In this document: positions 1 to 7,461 of the stretch, piece after piece
Layout: the number at the start of each line of letters is the position of its first letter
Position numbering within the stretch: the stretch's first letter is position 1
From: Pseudarthrobacter sp. W1I19
GTDB taxonomy: Bacteria > Actinomycetota > Actinomycetes > Actinomycetales > Micrococcaceae
Assembly: GCF_030817835.1 (NCBI RefSeq)
Contig: NZ_JAUSZR010000001.1
Location: 62,001-126,000 of the forward strand
Length of the DNA: 64,000 bases
Direction of reading: 5' to 3'
The notes under the pieces: generated by a model
Databases searched by the model: none
What the model saw: the letters and a program-made list of their open reading frames with translations, nothing else
Told to the model about the DNA's origin: nothing
Program-made: the position numbers and the translations under genes

Positions 1-48
1 CATGGCCATCGCCAGGCCGCGGCGGAACTTCTGGGAACGAGTGCGCAT
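1..48 (-). CDS. 5' end of a protein with a signal-like N-terminus (truncated by window edge)
   Basis: Only the first 16 codons lie in the window. They start at an ATG at 48 on the minus strand and read MRTRSQKFRRGLAMAM, a positively charged N-terminus entering a hydrophobic stretch, as expected for an exported or lipoprotein signal peptide. It is divergent from the PfkB kinase, and the 278-bp gap holds a promoter aimed at it plus a LacI-type operator. A solute-binding protein of a sugar or amino-acid ABC transporter would fit the context, but the sequence here is too short to tell. Confidence 0.55.
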   Translation of the reverse strand, partial: MRTRSQKFRRGLAMAM

Positions 49-117
49 AGGTTTTTCCGATCTCCGGGAGAGGTGGCTGTCACAAGCTGAACTCGAGGAC
101 TGATTGCTGAGCTGTTG

Positions 118-131
118 TGAGAGCGTTTTCA
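118..131. promoter_or_regulatory. LacI-family operator candidate O1
   Basis: TGAGAGCGTTTTCA is a near-palindrome with the central CG typical of LacI-family operators. The half-site TGAGAGCGTT recurs in inverted orientation at 286-295. The site sits just downstream of the leftward promoter. Confidence 0.5.
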
Positions 132-141
132 GGTATTGCCA

Positions 142-171
142 AAACTACATTCTCAAATTCCCGTCCGTCAA
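142..171 (-). promoter_or_regulatory. Predicted sigma-70-type promoter for the leftward gene
   Basis: Read on the minus strand, a -35 TTGACG (166-171) is followed after 18 bp by TAGTTT (142-147). The LacI-type operator at 118-131 lies immediately downstream, where a bound repressor would block initiation. Predicted from sequence only. Confidence 0.45.
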
Positions 172-191
172 GAGGGTGGCGCCAGGTGTCG

Positions 192-220
192 TTGAGACAC
201 GAAATCGCCGAAGCTATAGG
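192..220 (+). promoter_or_regulatory. Predicted promoter for the PfkB kinase
   Basis: TTGAGA (192-197) and TATAGG (215-220) are separated by exactly 17 bp. Transcription would start near 227, giving a leader of about 100 nt that contains operator O2 (282-295) before the kinase start at 327. Confidence 0.45.
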
Positions 221-281
221 GGAAAAGGAGCCTCGCAGGCATCTGTATGGGCAACTCCACGGTAGCCACGACTGGACTTTC

Positions 282-295
282 TGCGAACGCTCTCA
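282..295. promoter_or_regulatory. LacI-family operator candidate O2
   Basis: TGCGAACGCTCTCA, whose reverse complement TGAGAGCGTTCGCA shares its first ten bases with O1. It lies between the predicted kinase promoter and the kinase start. The centre-to-centre distance to O1 is about 164 bp, compatible with looping by a tetrameric or paired repressor. Confidence 0.5.
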
Positions 296-326
296 TAACC
301 TGAGGCGAGATTACTTGGGAGGCAAG

Positions 327-1151
327 ATGGTTTCGATCCTGACAGCGAGGGATAACGTTGTTGACTGCTACTTGGATGAGGGGCAGGTTTTTCCAGGCGG
401 CAACGCACTGAATGTGGCTGTACACGCACGGCGTGCGGGAGCACGGACAGCCTATGCCGGCACGGTCGGGACAGATCCGGCGGGAGCTTTTATCCAAAGC
501 TCCCTGGCCCGGGAGGGGGTGTCCACGGACTTTCTGCAGGTCCGGCCCGGCAGCACCGCATACTGCGTGATTGAAAGGAACGACGGCGACCGGGTGTTCC
601 GCGAAGTGGGGCTCGGAGTCTCCCAGGCTGAATACGACGGCGGGTTCCTCTCGCCGTCGTCCGGCTTTCACGCTGTCCACCTCAGCGTCTCCAGCCTCCT
701 GGAAGATTTGGCACCGGAACTCGCATCTGTTTCCCGCCTGTCTTTCGACTTCTCCACCAACAGGGACGCTGCCCTGCTTTCTGCGGTGGCACCGCACTGT
801 TATCTGGCGTCCTTCTCGGGAGGAGACCTGACCAGGCCTGAGGCTCTCGATCTTGCGAGGCAGGCCACTGCCCTCGGTGCCACCTGGGCCCTGGTAACGC
901 GGGGAGCAGAGGGCGCCGTCCTTGCGGGCCGGGAACACACCTGCGAGGCCCCGGCGGCAAACACGACTGTGGTGGACACCCTGGGGGCCGGTGATACGTT
1001 CATCGCCACGGTTTTGACGGAGCTCCTCAAAGCCACAAATCCACGCGAGGCCTTAACCATGGCATCAGAAGCTTCCGCCCTCACCTGCAGCAGGCTCGGA
1101 GCCTTCGGACAGGGCGAATCACTGACCGCCGTGCCCCTGCCGGCAGGGTAG
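327..1151 (+). CDS. PfkB-family kinase, fructoselysine-6-kinase-like
   Basis: This is a ribokinase/PfkB-superfamily sugar kinase of 274 residues. The N-terminal sugar-binding signature FPGGNALNVAV is near residues 22-32, and the C-terminal motif DTLGAGDTF, with the catalytic aspartate at about residue 222, is intact. The GGNA-NVAV pattern, short length and DNVVD start resemble FrlD, which phosphorylates fructoselysine at C6, more than fructokinases. I chose ATG 327 because GGGAGG lies four bases upstream; the open frame continues to 117, but that part lacks family similarity and contains the promoter. The usual glycine before DNVVD is arginine here. A LacI gene follows in the same direction. 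Substrate specificity is inferred; another ketose-amine or fructose-like sugar is possible. Confidence 0.8.
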   Translation: MVSILTARDNVVDCYLDEGQVFPGGNALNVAVHARRAGARTAYAGTVGTDPAGAFIQSSLAREGVSTDFLQVRPGSTAYCVIERNDGDRVFREVGLGVSQAEYDGGFLSPSSGFHAVHLSVSSLLEDLAPELASVSRLSFDFSTNRDAALLSAVAPHCYLASFSGGDLTRPEALDLARQATALGATWALVTRGAEGAVLAGREHTCEAPAANTTVVDTLGAGDTFIATVLTELLKATNPREALTMASEASALTCSRLGAFGQGESLTAVPLPAG

Positions 1152-1278
1152 GGGAGTAAAGAATCGCAAGGTTGCCTTGTGGAGGGACGCGGCGAATTGT
1201 GAAGGTAAGCTACTGACCCGCAGGCTTTCGGCTGCGCATGCCGCCCCCCATACCCTTTTGACGACGGAAAGACCCCTC

Positions 1279-2370
1279 ATGGCGCCACCTCCCAGGATCA
1301 CCATCACCCAGGTTGCAGCTGAAGCGGGTGTCAGCACGGCTACGGCCGGGAGGGCCCTTGGCGGTTACGGATACGCGAGCGATGAGGTGGCAGCGCGGGT
1401 CCAGGCTGCAGCCCGGAAACTGGGCTACAAGCCCAACATGCTCGCCCGCAGCCTCGTCACCGGCCGCAGCCAGACCATCGGCGTCGTCGCCGCCGATATC
1501 GACAACGCCTTTTACGCCCGGGTCCTGCGCGGGATCGGTGACGTGGCACGGTCGCGTGGATTCGGCGTCATCCTCACCAACAGTGATGAGAACCTCGACC
1601 GCGAAAAGGAAGCCGTCCAACTGCTCCTTGAAAAACGCGTCGACGGGCTCATCATCACTCCCTGCGACGTCCATGGATCCGAGCATCTCCGCAATCTCAT
1701 TGCCGGCGGGTGCCCGGCAGTCCAGATAGACCGGGCAGCCTACGACCTGGCAGCAGACTCCGTGACAGTAGACAACCGCGGTGCAGCCCGCGAAGCGGTG
1801 GCCCACCTGCTCACAGCGGGCCACAAACGGGTAGGAATCATCGCTGAACTTGAACAAATCGACAATGGCAGCCTCGCGGACTTCGTAGCCCAAGCAGCCG
1901 TTTCGCCCCTAACCGGGGAAACGCTGTATCCAAGCTGGCAGCGGCTGCTCGGATACCTCGACGCCCACCGTGACGCCGGCGTCCCCGTGCAGACCCAACT
2001 GATCCGCCGCGCCGGCGCCTACTCCTCCGAGGCAGCCCGGCACGAAGCCGTTGAGCTCCTTGAATCCGACGCCGCGCCTACTGCTGTCTTCGCGGCCGAT
2101 GGCACCATGTCCCAAGGGCTTATGCAGGCCATCGCCGACCTCAAAATCAGTGTTCCAGACCAGCTTTCGGTGGTCTGCTTCGATGACCTCGACTGGATGA
2201 CTTTCATGCAACCGGCAATAACGTCAGTGCACCAGCCGGTGCACCGGATCGGCTCCATGGCGGCAGAACTCCTGCTGTCCAGGATCGCCGGCGAGACATC
2301 AATGCCTAAGCACAATGTCTTGGAAGCGCGGCTCAATATCCGGAACTCAGTGGGACCGCCCGCACGTTAA
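1279..2370 (+). CDS. LacI-family transcriptional regulator (copy 1)
   Basis: A 363-residue repressor with an N-terminal helix-turn-helix (about residues 7-28, ITQVAAEAGVSTATAGRAL) and a periplasmic-binding-protein-like effector domain from about residue 60 (IGVVAADIDNAFYARVL). The hinge region reads RSLVTGRSQTIG. Start ATG 1279 has GGAAAG upstream and puts the HTH near the N-terminus. It lies 127 bp behind the kinase, so it may be co-transcribed. The motif RALGGYG after the recognition helix is shared with the second LacI protein (RALGNYG at 7462-8589), indicating paralogues. It is the natural candidate to bind the TGAGAGCG sites at 118-131 and 282-295. Confidence 0.9.
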   Translation: MAPPPRITITQVAAEAGVSTATAGRALGGYGYASDEVAARVQAAARKLGYKPNMLARSLVTGRSQTIGVVAADIDNAFYARVLRGIGDVARSRGFGVILTNSDENLDREKEAVQLLLEKRVDGLIITPCDVHGSEHLRNLIAGGCPAVQIDRAAYDLAADSVTVDNRGAAREAVAHLLTAGHKRVGIIAELEQIDNGSLADFVAQAAVSPLTGETLYPSWQRLLGYLDAHRDAGVPVQTQLIRRAGAYSSEAARHEAVELLESDAAPTAVFAADGTMSQGLMQAIADLKISVPDQLSVVCFDDLDWMTFMQPAITSVHQPVHRIGSMAAELLLSRIAGETSMPKHNVLEARLNIRNSVGPPAR

Positions 2371-2398
2371 GGAGAGTAGTACTCCGGACTTAAGCCGC

Positions 2399-2440
2399 AA
2401 CGGGGAGTGGTGAAGGCCCAGGCCTTCAACACTCCCCGTT
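2399..2440. terminator. Bidirectional hairpin terminator between convergent genes
   Basis: Two 20-nt arms (2399-2418 and 2421-2440) pair with a single mismatch around a two-base loop. They sit between the stops of the convergent LacI and flavoprotein genes. The flanking AA and TT give a short A/T tract on each side. Confidence 0.8.
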
Positions 2441-2454
2441 CCGCAGTCCGCTAT

Positions 2455-3636
2455 TTACTTCTGCGGCACAGGAGCCCAGGCGCCCGTGCCCAGTGCTTCC
2501 GGCGCCGTGGTGCCGGCGTCGAACCGGTCCAGGCGGAAGGACTTCAGCACCGGAGACGGGGTTCCGGTGAGGATTTCCTCTGCGAGGAGTTCGCCAAGAA
2601 TCAGCCCGAGCGTTGCGCCCGAGTGAGTGAACACCGTGTGCAGTCCCGAAATTGCCGGCACCGGACCTACTACGGGTTCGCCGTCGCCCGGAATGGGTTT
2701 CAGCCCTGCTCCTACTTTCTGCGCAGTCAGCCGGGGGTTCCCGGCAAGGACTTTCGATGCTTCGTCGAGCAAGCCCTGCACGGACGCTTCAGGAACCGTG
2801 AGGGAACCGTCGTCCTCAACAACGATCGACTGTTCGGCCCAATCGGCGTCGAGCACCAGGCGGCCGTCAGGGGTGGGCCGCACCGCGACACGCGGAGTAT
2901 TCAGCACGGTCTTTACTTCGAAGTTGATCGGATCGGTGAACAGCACGAAGGCGGCAGGGGTGGCATCCGGGACCGTCACGCCCAAGGCCGCGAGTTGGGC
3001 AGGAACGTCGCCGCCGGTTGCCAGCACTACCTGGTCTGCTGCCAGCCTGGTCCCGTCGCCGAGTATGACGCCGGACGCGACGCCGTCCTGCACGTCCACC
3101 CGCACGTCGCCGGCGTTCTCGATGGCCTCGGCACCGTTGGCCACTGCCTCGGCGACCAGCGCGGGGATGAAGTCGGGCATATTCACCCAGCCTTCTCCCG
3201 CGTTGTAAATGGCACCTTCCTCAGCCACCGCCTCGACGTTCACGTCGGGTGCGATCCGGGACACGTCGTCGCGGTTGATCCAGACGGAGTCGTACCCCGT
3301 TGAACGCTCGAAGGCGAAGGTCTCGCGGAATGTCTCATTCGGTCCGGCCCACTTCATGGCGCCATCGAACCTGATGTAGTCCCGGCTCTCGGGGTGGTGC
3401 GCAGTCCAGGTGCGGTACCTGTCGATGGCAAGCATCCGCAGGTAGTGGTAGTCGGCGGACCGGGCACCGGAGGAGTTCAGCCACGCGATGGAGCGGCTTG
3501 AGGCCCCGCTCGCGAGGGGCCCGGCGGTTACAAGCGTCACTTGGGCGCCACCCCGCGCGAGGTGCATGCAGGTTGATGCGCCGAGGATGCCGCCACCGAT
3601 GACGGCAACACGTTTTGCTGGGGTTTCGGAGGACAT
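2455..3636 (-). CDS. FAD-dependent oxidoreductase, DAO (glycine/D-amino-acid oxidase) family
   Basis: A 393-residue flavoprotein with an N-terminal Rossmann motif VIGGGILGAS (about residues 11-20) and the C-terminal DAO pattern GAGLKPIPGDGEPVVGP followed by FTHSGATLGLILG. Family members oxidise the C-N bond of amino acids, N-alkyl amino acids or fructosyl amino acids. It is the last gene of the leftward operon starting at 7299, 81 bp after the Gfo/Idh gene, with GGGAG just before its ATG. Next to an amino-acid ABC importer and a fructoselysine-kinase-like gene, a fructosyl-amino-acid or opine oxidase is an attractive guess, but D-amino-acid or sarcosine-type oxidation cannot be excluded. Confidence 0.85.
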   Translation of the reverse strand: MSSETPAKRVAVIGGGILGASTCMHLARGGAQVTLVTAGPLASGASSRSIAWLNSSGARSADYHYLRMLAIDRYRTWTAHHPESRDYIRFDGAMKWAGPNETFRETFAFERSTGYDSVWINRDDVSRIAPDVNVEAVAEEGAIYNAGEGWVNMPDFIPALVAEAVANGAEAIENAGDVRVDVQDGVASGVILGDGTRLAADQVVLATGGDVPAQLAALGVTVPDATPAAFVLFTDPINFEVKTVLNTPRVAVRPTPDGRLVLDADWAEQSIVVEDDGSLTVPEASVQGLLDEASKVLAGNPRLTAQKVGAGLKPIPGDGEPVVGPVPAISGLHTVFTHSGATLGLILGELLAEEILTGTPSPVLKSFRLDRFDAGTTAPEALGTGAWAPVPQK

Positions 3637-3717
3637 GGTTCTCCCTTTCTGGGTGTTTGAAGGACGATAGTGCGGCCAGGATTGGAACAGCCTGCGCCTG
3701 TGCTGCTCGGGCCTGCC

Positions 3718-4761
3718 TTAGGCGAAGGCGTGGACTTTTTCGATGATCCGAAGGACTTCAAGGGACTCGGCTGGATCCACGGGCAGGGCACCCTCGCCGC
3801 GAAGAGCGGCAGCCAGCTCTGCATAGAACCGGGGGTAGGCCCCGGTTTCTGGCCGGATGCGCGTGGTGGCACCGTCGATGCCCAGGACCCCCCAAGCGTC
3901 CTGGGGCTCCACGCCGTACGAGGAATCCAGCGGGGACATGCCCGCCGCGAGGGCAGGTTCCTGGTGGTCCAGGCCCCACTTGGTGTAGCCGGCCCGGGAG
4001 CCCAGGACGTGGAAGCGCGGGCCCACCTGCGGAGCCATCCCGTTCATCCACAGCCTGGACCGGACGCCGGATTCATGGAGCAGTGACACGAAGGCTTCGG
4101 TGTCCGCCCCGTCCGGGTGCGGTCCGTGGTTCGCCGTCTCCCCAGAGCTTTCCTGGACCGGCCCGAACAGTTGGACTGCCTGGTCGATCAGGTGCGCACC
4201 GAGATCGTGGAGGATTCCCCCGCCTTCCCCGAGAGAAGCGGTGTCCCGCCAGTTGCCGAAGCCCTCGGGCCGCCACCATTCGAAGCGGGACTCGAAGCTG
4301 CGGACTTCGCCCAGCGCGCCTTCGGCCAGCAGCCTTTGGAGCGTCAGGAAGTCCGCGTCCCACCGGCGGTTCTGGAAGACCGTGAGCTGCACGCCGGCAT
4401 CGGCAGCGGCGGCCACGAGTTCCTCCCCGTGGCCTGAGGCAGTGACGAAGGGCTTGTCCACCACCACATGGAGCCCGTGCGCCATGGCCGTGGAGGCAAG
4501 GTCGAAATGGGTGAGCGGGGGTGTTCCGAGGATTACCAGGTCGAGGTCGCCGGCATGGGCGAACATGGCCTCCGGCGTTGGAACAATCCGGGCCTGGGGA
4601 TAGAGCCTGGAAGCAACGGCCGCGCGGGCTGGATCAGCCGTGACGATGATGTCCAGCGAGTAGTCAGGATCAGCTGCGATCAGCGGCGCGTGGAAGACTT
4701 TGCCCGAGACCCCGAACCCGACGACGGCCGTACGGATGGGCGTGGTTGTCACCTGGCGCAT
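3718..4761 (-). CDS. Gfo/Idh/MocA-family oxidoreductase
   Basis: A 347-residue NAD(P)-dependent dehydrogenase. The N-terminal nucleotide-binding motif is VVGFGVSGKVFH (about residues 13-24), the conserved DKP motif has lysine 103, and the C-terminal half is the GFO/IDH/MocA substrate domain. Family enzymes act on sugars, inositols and opines such as mannopine. Start ATG 4761 overlaps the TGA of the ABC ATPase by one base (TGATG), so translation is coupled; a GTG at 4764 is an alternative. Its place between the amino-acid importer and a DAO flavoprotein suggests a step in degrading the imported compound. Substrate unknown. Confidence 0.87.
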   Translation of the reverse strand: MRQVTTTPIRTAVVGFGVSGKVFHAPLIAADPDYSLDIIVTADPARAAVASRLYPQARIVPTPEAMFAHAGDLDLVILGTPPLTHFDLASTAMAHGLHVVVDKPFVTASGHGEELVAAAADAGVQLTVFQNRRWDADFLTLQRLLAEGALGEVRSFESRFEWWRPEGFGNWRDTASLGEGGGILHDLGAHLIDQAVQLFGPVQESSGETANHGPHPDGADTEAFVSLLHESGVRSRLWMNGMAPQVGPRFHVLGSRAGYTKWGLDHQEPALAAGMSPLDSSYGVEPQDAWGVLGIDGATTRIRPETGAYPRFYAELAAALRGEGALPVDPAESLEVLRIIEKVHAFA

Positions 4762-5543
4762 CACAGGACTTCCGAGAGGAAGCGCTGGAGGCGCTCGCTC
4801 TTGGGGTTATCGAAGAGCTCGCCGGGGGTGCCGGCTTCGACGACTTCGCCTTCGTCCATAAAAACGACCTGGTCCGCGACCTTGCGTGCGAAGCCCATTT
4901 CGTGGGTGACCACGAGCATGGTCATTCCGCGGCGTCCGAGCCCTGCCATGAGGTTCAGGACACCCTTGACCAGTTCCGGGTCCAGGGCGCTGGTGGCTTC
5001 ATCGAACAGCATGACTTCGGGTTCCATGGCCAGGGCGCGGGCGATGGCGACGCGCTGTTGCTGCCCGCCGGACAGGTCCCGCGGGCGGTGGTCCGCGCGC
5101 TCAGCGAGTCCGACTTCGGCCAGGCGGCGGCGTGCGCGTTCGCGGGCCTCTGCCTTGGACATCTTCTTGACGCTCCACAGGGCCAGGGCGACGTTTTCCA
5201 GTGCTGTGTGGTCCGGGAAGAGGTTGAAGTGCTGGAACACCATGCCGATGCGGGCGCGGAGGATGTCCGGGTTGACCTTCAGGGCGCTTTCACCGGCCAG
5301 GAGCACGTCACCGCTTTTAGGTTCATGCAGGCGGTTGACGCCGCGGAGAAGGGTGGACTTGCCTGAACCGGAGGGTCCGATGATGCAGGTGGTGGTTCCC
5401 GGCTTGACGGTGAGGTTGACGTTGCGCAGGACCTCGATGTCCCCGTACGCCATGGTGAGGTTCTTCAGCACCAGGCTGGAGCCGTGGAAGGTCTCAATGT
5501 CTGGGGCGGTGTTGTTGCGTGAGGTGTTGCTGGCGAGGCTCAT
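4761..5543 (-). CDS. Polar amino-acid ABC transporter ATP-binding protein
   Basis: A 260-residue ATPase of the HisP/GlnQ class. Walker A GPSGSGKST is at residues 56-64, the signature LSGGQQQR begins at 157, Walker B VMLFDEATSALD spans about 177-188, and the switch histidine lies in VVTHEMGFAR. It energises import of the ligand caught by the binding protein at 6433-7299. The ATG overlaps the permease stop by four bases (ATGA) and its stop overlaps the next start, a tight operon. It has a longer N-terminal leader (about 20 residues) than typical GlnQ proteins. Confidence 0.95.
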   Translation of the reverse strand: MSLASNTSRNNTAPDIETFHGSSLVLKNLTMAYGDIEVLRNVNLTVKPGTTTCIIGPSGSGKSTLLRGVNRLHEPKSGDVLLAGESALKVNPDILRARIGMVFQHFNLFPDHTALENVALALWSVKKMSKAEARERARRRLAEVGLAERADHRPRDLSGGQQQRVAIARALAMEPEVMLFDEATSALDPELVKGVLNLMAGLGRRGMTMLVVTHEMGFARKVADQVVFMDEGEVVEAGTPGELFDNPKSERLQRFLSEVL

Positions 5544-6328
5544 GTGTTGCTCCCGGTAATCAGCGGCGAGGCCGCATCGAGTTCTTTGACTTCCTTCAGT
5601 CCGCTTGTCGGCGCTGCGGGGCGGCGACGGCCGGTGCGGAACCTGTTATCGAAATAGTTGACCAGGTGGGTCAGCGGCACGGTGATGACGAGGTAGAAGA
5701 GGCCTGCCATCACCAGCGGGGAGAGGTTGCCCGAGAGTACGGCGGCGTCCTGGCCTACGCGGAAGAGTTCGCGCTCGCTCACCAGCAGGCCCAGGAAGTA
5801 GACGAGGGAGGAGTCTTTCACGATGGCGATGAACTGGTTCACCAGCGCGGGCAGTACCCGGCGGATGCCTTGCGGAATGACCACCAGGGCCATGGACTTG
5901 GCGTAGCTCATGCCCAGGGCGCGGCAGGCCTCGCCCTGGCCCTTGTCCACGCTCTGGATACCGGCCCGGAAGATCTCGCCGATGTAGGCGCTGGCGATCA
6001 GGCTCAAGGCGATGATGCCCAGCGGGTACGGCGAGGGGCCGAACACTGACTGGCTCAGCCGGGCGAAGCCCTGGCCAATCAGCAGGATAGTCAGGATTGC
6101 GGGCAGGCCGCGGAACAGGTCGGTATAGATACGGGCCGGGACACGCAGCCACCGGGACGGCGAGATGCCCATCACGGCGATCACCATGCCCAGGAAAACA
6201 CCCAGGATGGTTGCCGCGATGGAAATGATCAGCGTGTTCAGCAGCCCCACTCCGAGGAGTTGCGGGAAGACTTCGGCCATGGCCTTGAAGTCGAAAAACG
6301 TGCGGATGATGGTGTTGAACCAGTCCAT
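5540..6328 (-). CDS. Polar amino-acid ABC transporter permease (HisM/GlnP type)
   Basis: A 262-residue inner-membrane protein with several hydrophobic segments and the EAA-loop region EACRALGMSYAKSMALVVIPQ (about residues 150-170), which docks on the ATPase. A single permease gene implies a homodimer. It lies between the binding-protein and ATPase genes, overlapping the latter by four bases. The charged tail after the last membrane segment (GRRRPAAPT) is cytoplasmic. Confidence 0.94.
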   Translation of the reverse strand: MDWFNTIIRTFFDFKAMAEVFPQLLGVGLLNTLIISIAATILGVFLGMVIAVMGISPSRWLRVPARIYTDLFRGLPAILTILLIGQGFARLSQSVFGPSPYPLGIIALSLIASAYIGEIFRAGIQSVDKGQGEACRALGMSYAKSMALVVIPQGIRRVLPALVNQFIAIVKDSSLVYFLGLLVSERELFRVGQDAAVLSGNLSPLVMAGLFYLVITVPLTHLVNYFDNRFRTGRRRPAAPTSGLKEVKELDAASPLITGSNT

Positions 6329-6360
6329 GGTTGCTCTCAGACGTAGTTAGCTTATGAATC

Positions 6361-6391
6361 CCGGGCGGACCGCGAACGGCGGTCCGCCCGG
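6361..6391. terminator. Intra-operon hairpin after the binding-protein gene
   Basis: A perfect 13-bp inverted repeat (6361-6373 with 6379-6391, 5-nt loop), very GC-rich and without a U tract. It lies in the 104-bp gap between the binding-protein and permease genes. It probably stabilises the upstream mRNA or terminates partly, so that binding protein is made in excess, as is common in ABC operons. Confidence 0.65.
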
Positions 6392-6432
6392 TTGGTGCAG
6401 CCGGGTGATTTCCGGCCGTGTTTGGTCAGGTT

Positions 6433-7299
6433 TTACTTGGCTGCGGTCGGGGCCGCTGTTGCGGTCTGCTCGGCTTTGGGCAGGTACTGCTCGGGCATCG
6501 GGGAGCCCGGGAACCACTTCTGGTACAGGGTCTTCCAGGTGCCGTCTTCCATGGCTTCGGCCAGGCCCTTGTTCAGTGCCTCTTTGAGGGCTGTCTTGTC
6601 CTTGGCGATGGCGAAACCTGCGGGTGCGTCGAAGGAGGGGATGTCGGCAACACTGACCAGGCCGTGCTGCTCGATGTAATCCTTGGCCGCCTCGTAGTCG
6701 AGGAAGTGGGCGTCAGCTGAGCCGCTGTTGACCGCTGCGATGGCTGAGTTGTTGTCCGGGAACCGGACCAGGCTGGCGGTGGGGAAGTTCTTGACTGCGT
6801 AGGCTTCCTGAAGGGTGCCCTGCACCACGCCGAGGCGCTTTCCGGACAGGCCTTCCACGTCCTTGATGCCGGAATCCTTGGTGGTCAGGACCGTGAGGTA
6901 GCCGGCGAGGTAGCCGTTGGAGAAGTCCACGGTTTCCTTGCGCTTGTCGGTGATGCCGATCGCGGCAACGCCGACGTCGAACTGTCCGTTGGCCACGGCG
7001 GGCAGGATCGCGGAGAAGTCCTGGCCGGTGAAGACGACGTTGTCCACTCCTGCCCGCTTGGCGACGTCCTTGAAAAGCTCAACATCGAAGCCCGTGAAGT
7101 TTCCCTGGGCATCGGTGAAGGTGTAGGGCTTCGAATCACCCAGGCTGGCAACCCGGACGGTGCCCGGCTGGATCAGCGCGTACGGGTTATCAGCGGAGGA
7201 CTGGGCGGGAGTTGATCCTCCGCAGCCGGACAGCGCCAGGAGGGCTGCGACGGCGGCCGCGACCATTGCCGCGGGGCGGAAGCTGAATCGTGTGCTCAA
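6433..7299 (-). CDS. Amino-acid ABC transporter substrate-binding lipoprotein
   Basis: A 288-residue SBP_bac_3-type protein. The signal peptide ends in a lipobox LSGC with cysteine 26, so it is probably membrane-anchored outside the cell. Core motifs include [17 protein letters not shown] and [20 protein letters not shown]. It is the first gene of the five-gene leftward operon, directly behind a predicted promoter and two LacI-type operators. The ligand is probably a polar amino acid or amino-acid conjugate; residues alone do not decide. Confidence 0.93.
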   Translation of the reverse strand: MSTRFSFRPAAMVAAAVAALLALSGCGGSTPAQSSADNPYALIQPGTVRVASLGDSKPYTFTDAQGNFTGFDVELFKDVAKRAGVDNVVFTGQDFSAILPAVANGQFDVGVAAIGITDKRKETVDFSNGYLAGYLTVLTTKDSGIKDVEGLSGKRLGVVQGTLQEAYAVKNFPTASLVRFPDNNSAIAAVNSGSADAHFLDYEAAKDYIEQHGLVSVADIPSFDAPAGFAIAKDKTALKEALNKGLAEAMEDGTWKTLYQKWFPGSPMPEQYLPKAEQTATAAPTAAK

Positions 7300-7356
7300 G
7301 GTTTTTCCAATCTTGGGAAGCGGGGCCGCTATTCGGCCTTTGTGAAAAATGCTTGC

Positions 7357-7370
7357 TGAGTCCGGTCTCA
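7357..7370. promoter_or_regulatory. LacI-type operator, distal copy
   Basis: TGAGTCCGGTCTCA, a near-perfect palindrome around CCGG. It is the exact reverse complement of the copy at 7382-7395, so the two form a 14-bp inverted repeat with an 11-bp spacer. It lies in the leader of the ABC operon. Confidence 0.65.
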
Positions 7371-7381
7371 GTCCGTAAGGT

Positions 7382-7395
7382 TGAGACCGGACTCA
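7382..7395. promoter_or_regulatory. LacI-type operator, promoter-proximal copy
   Basis: TGAGACCGGACTCA, the inverted twin of 7357-7370, with centres 25 bp apart. It begins about 17 bp downstream of the predicted -10 of the leftward promoter, so a repressor here would block transcription. The divergent LacI gene at 7462 is the obvious binder. Confidence 0.65.
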
Positions 7396-7411
7396 CATCG
7401 GGGTTGGTAAA

Positions 7412-7440
7412 AATGTAACTCAAGCCACATCGACCGTCAA
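7412..7440 (-). promoter_or_regulatory. Predicted promoter of the ABC/oxidase operon
   Basis: On the minus strand, TTGACG (7435-7440), a 17-bp spacer and TACATT (7412-7417). Transcription would start near 7404, immediately before the two operators. The -35 abuts the ribosome-binding region of the divergent LacI gene. Confidence 0.6.
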
Positions 7441-7461
7441 GGTCTCTCTTAGAAGGCAGAA

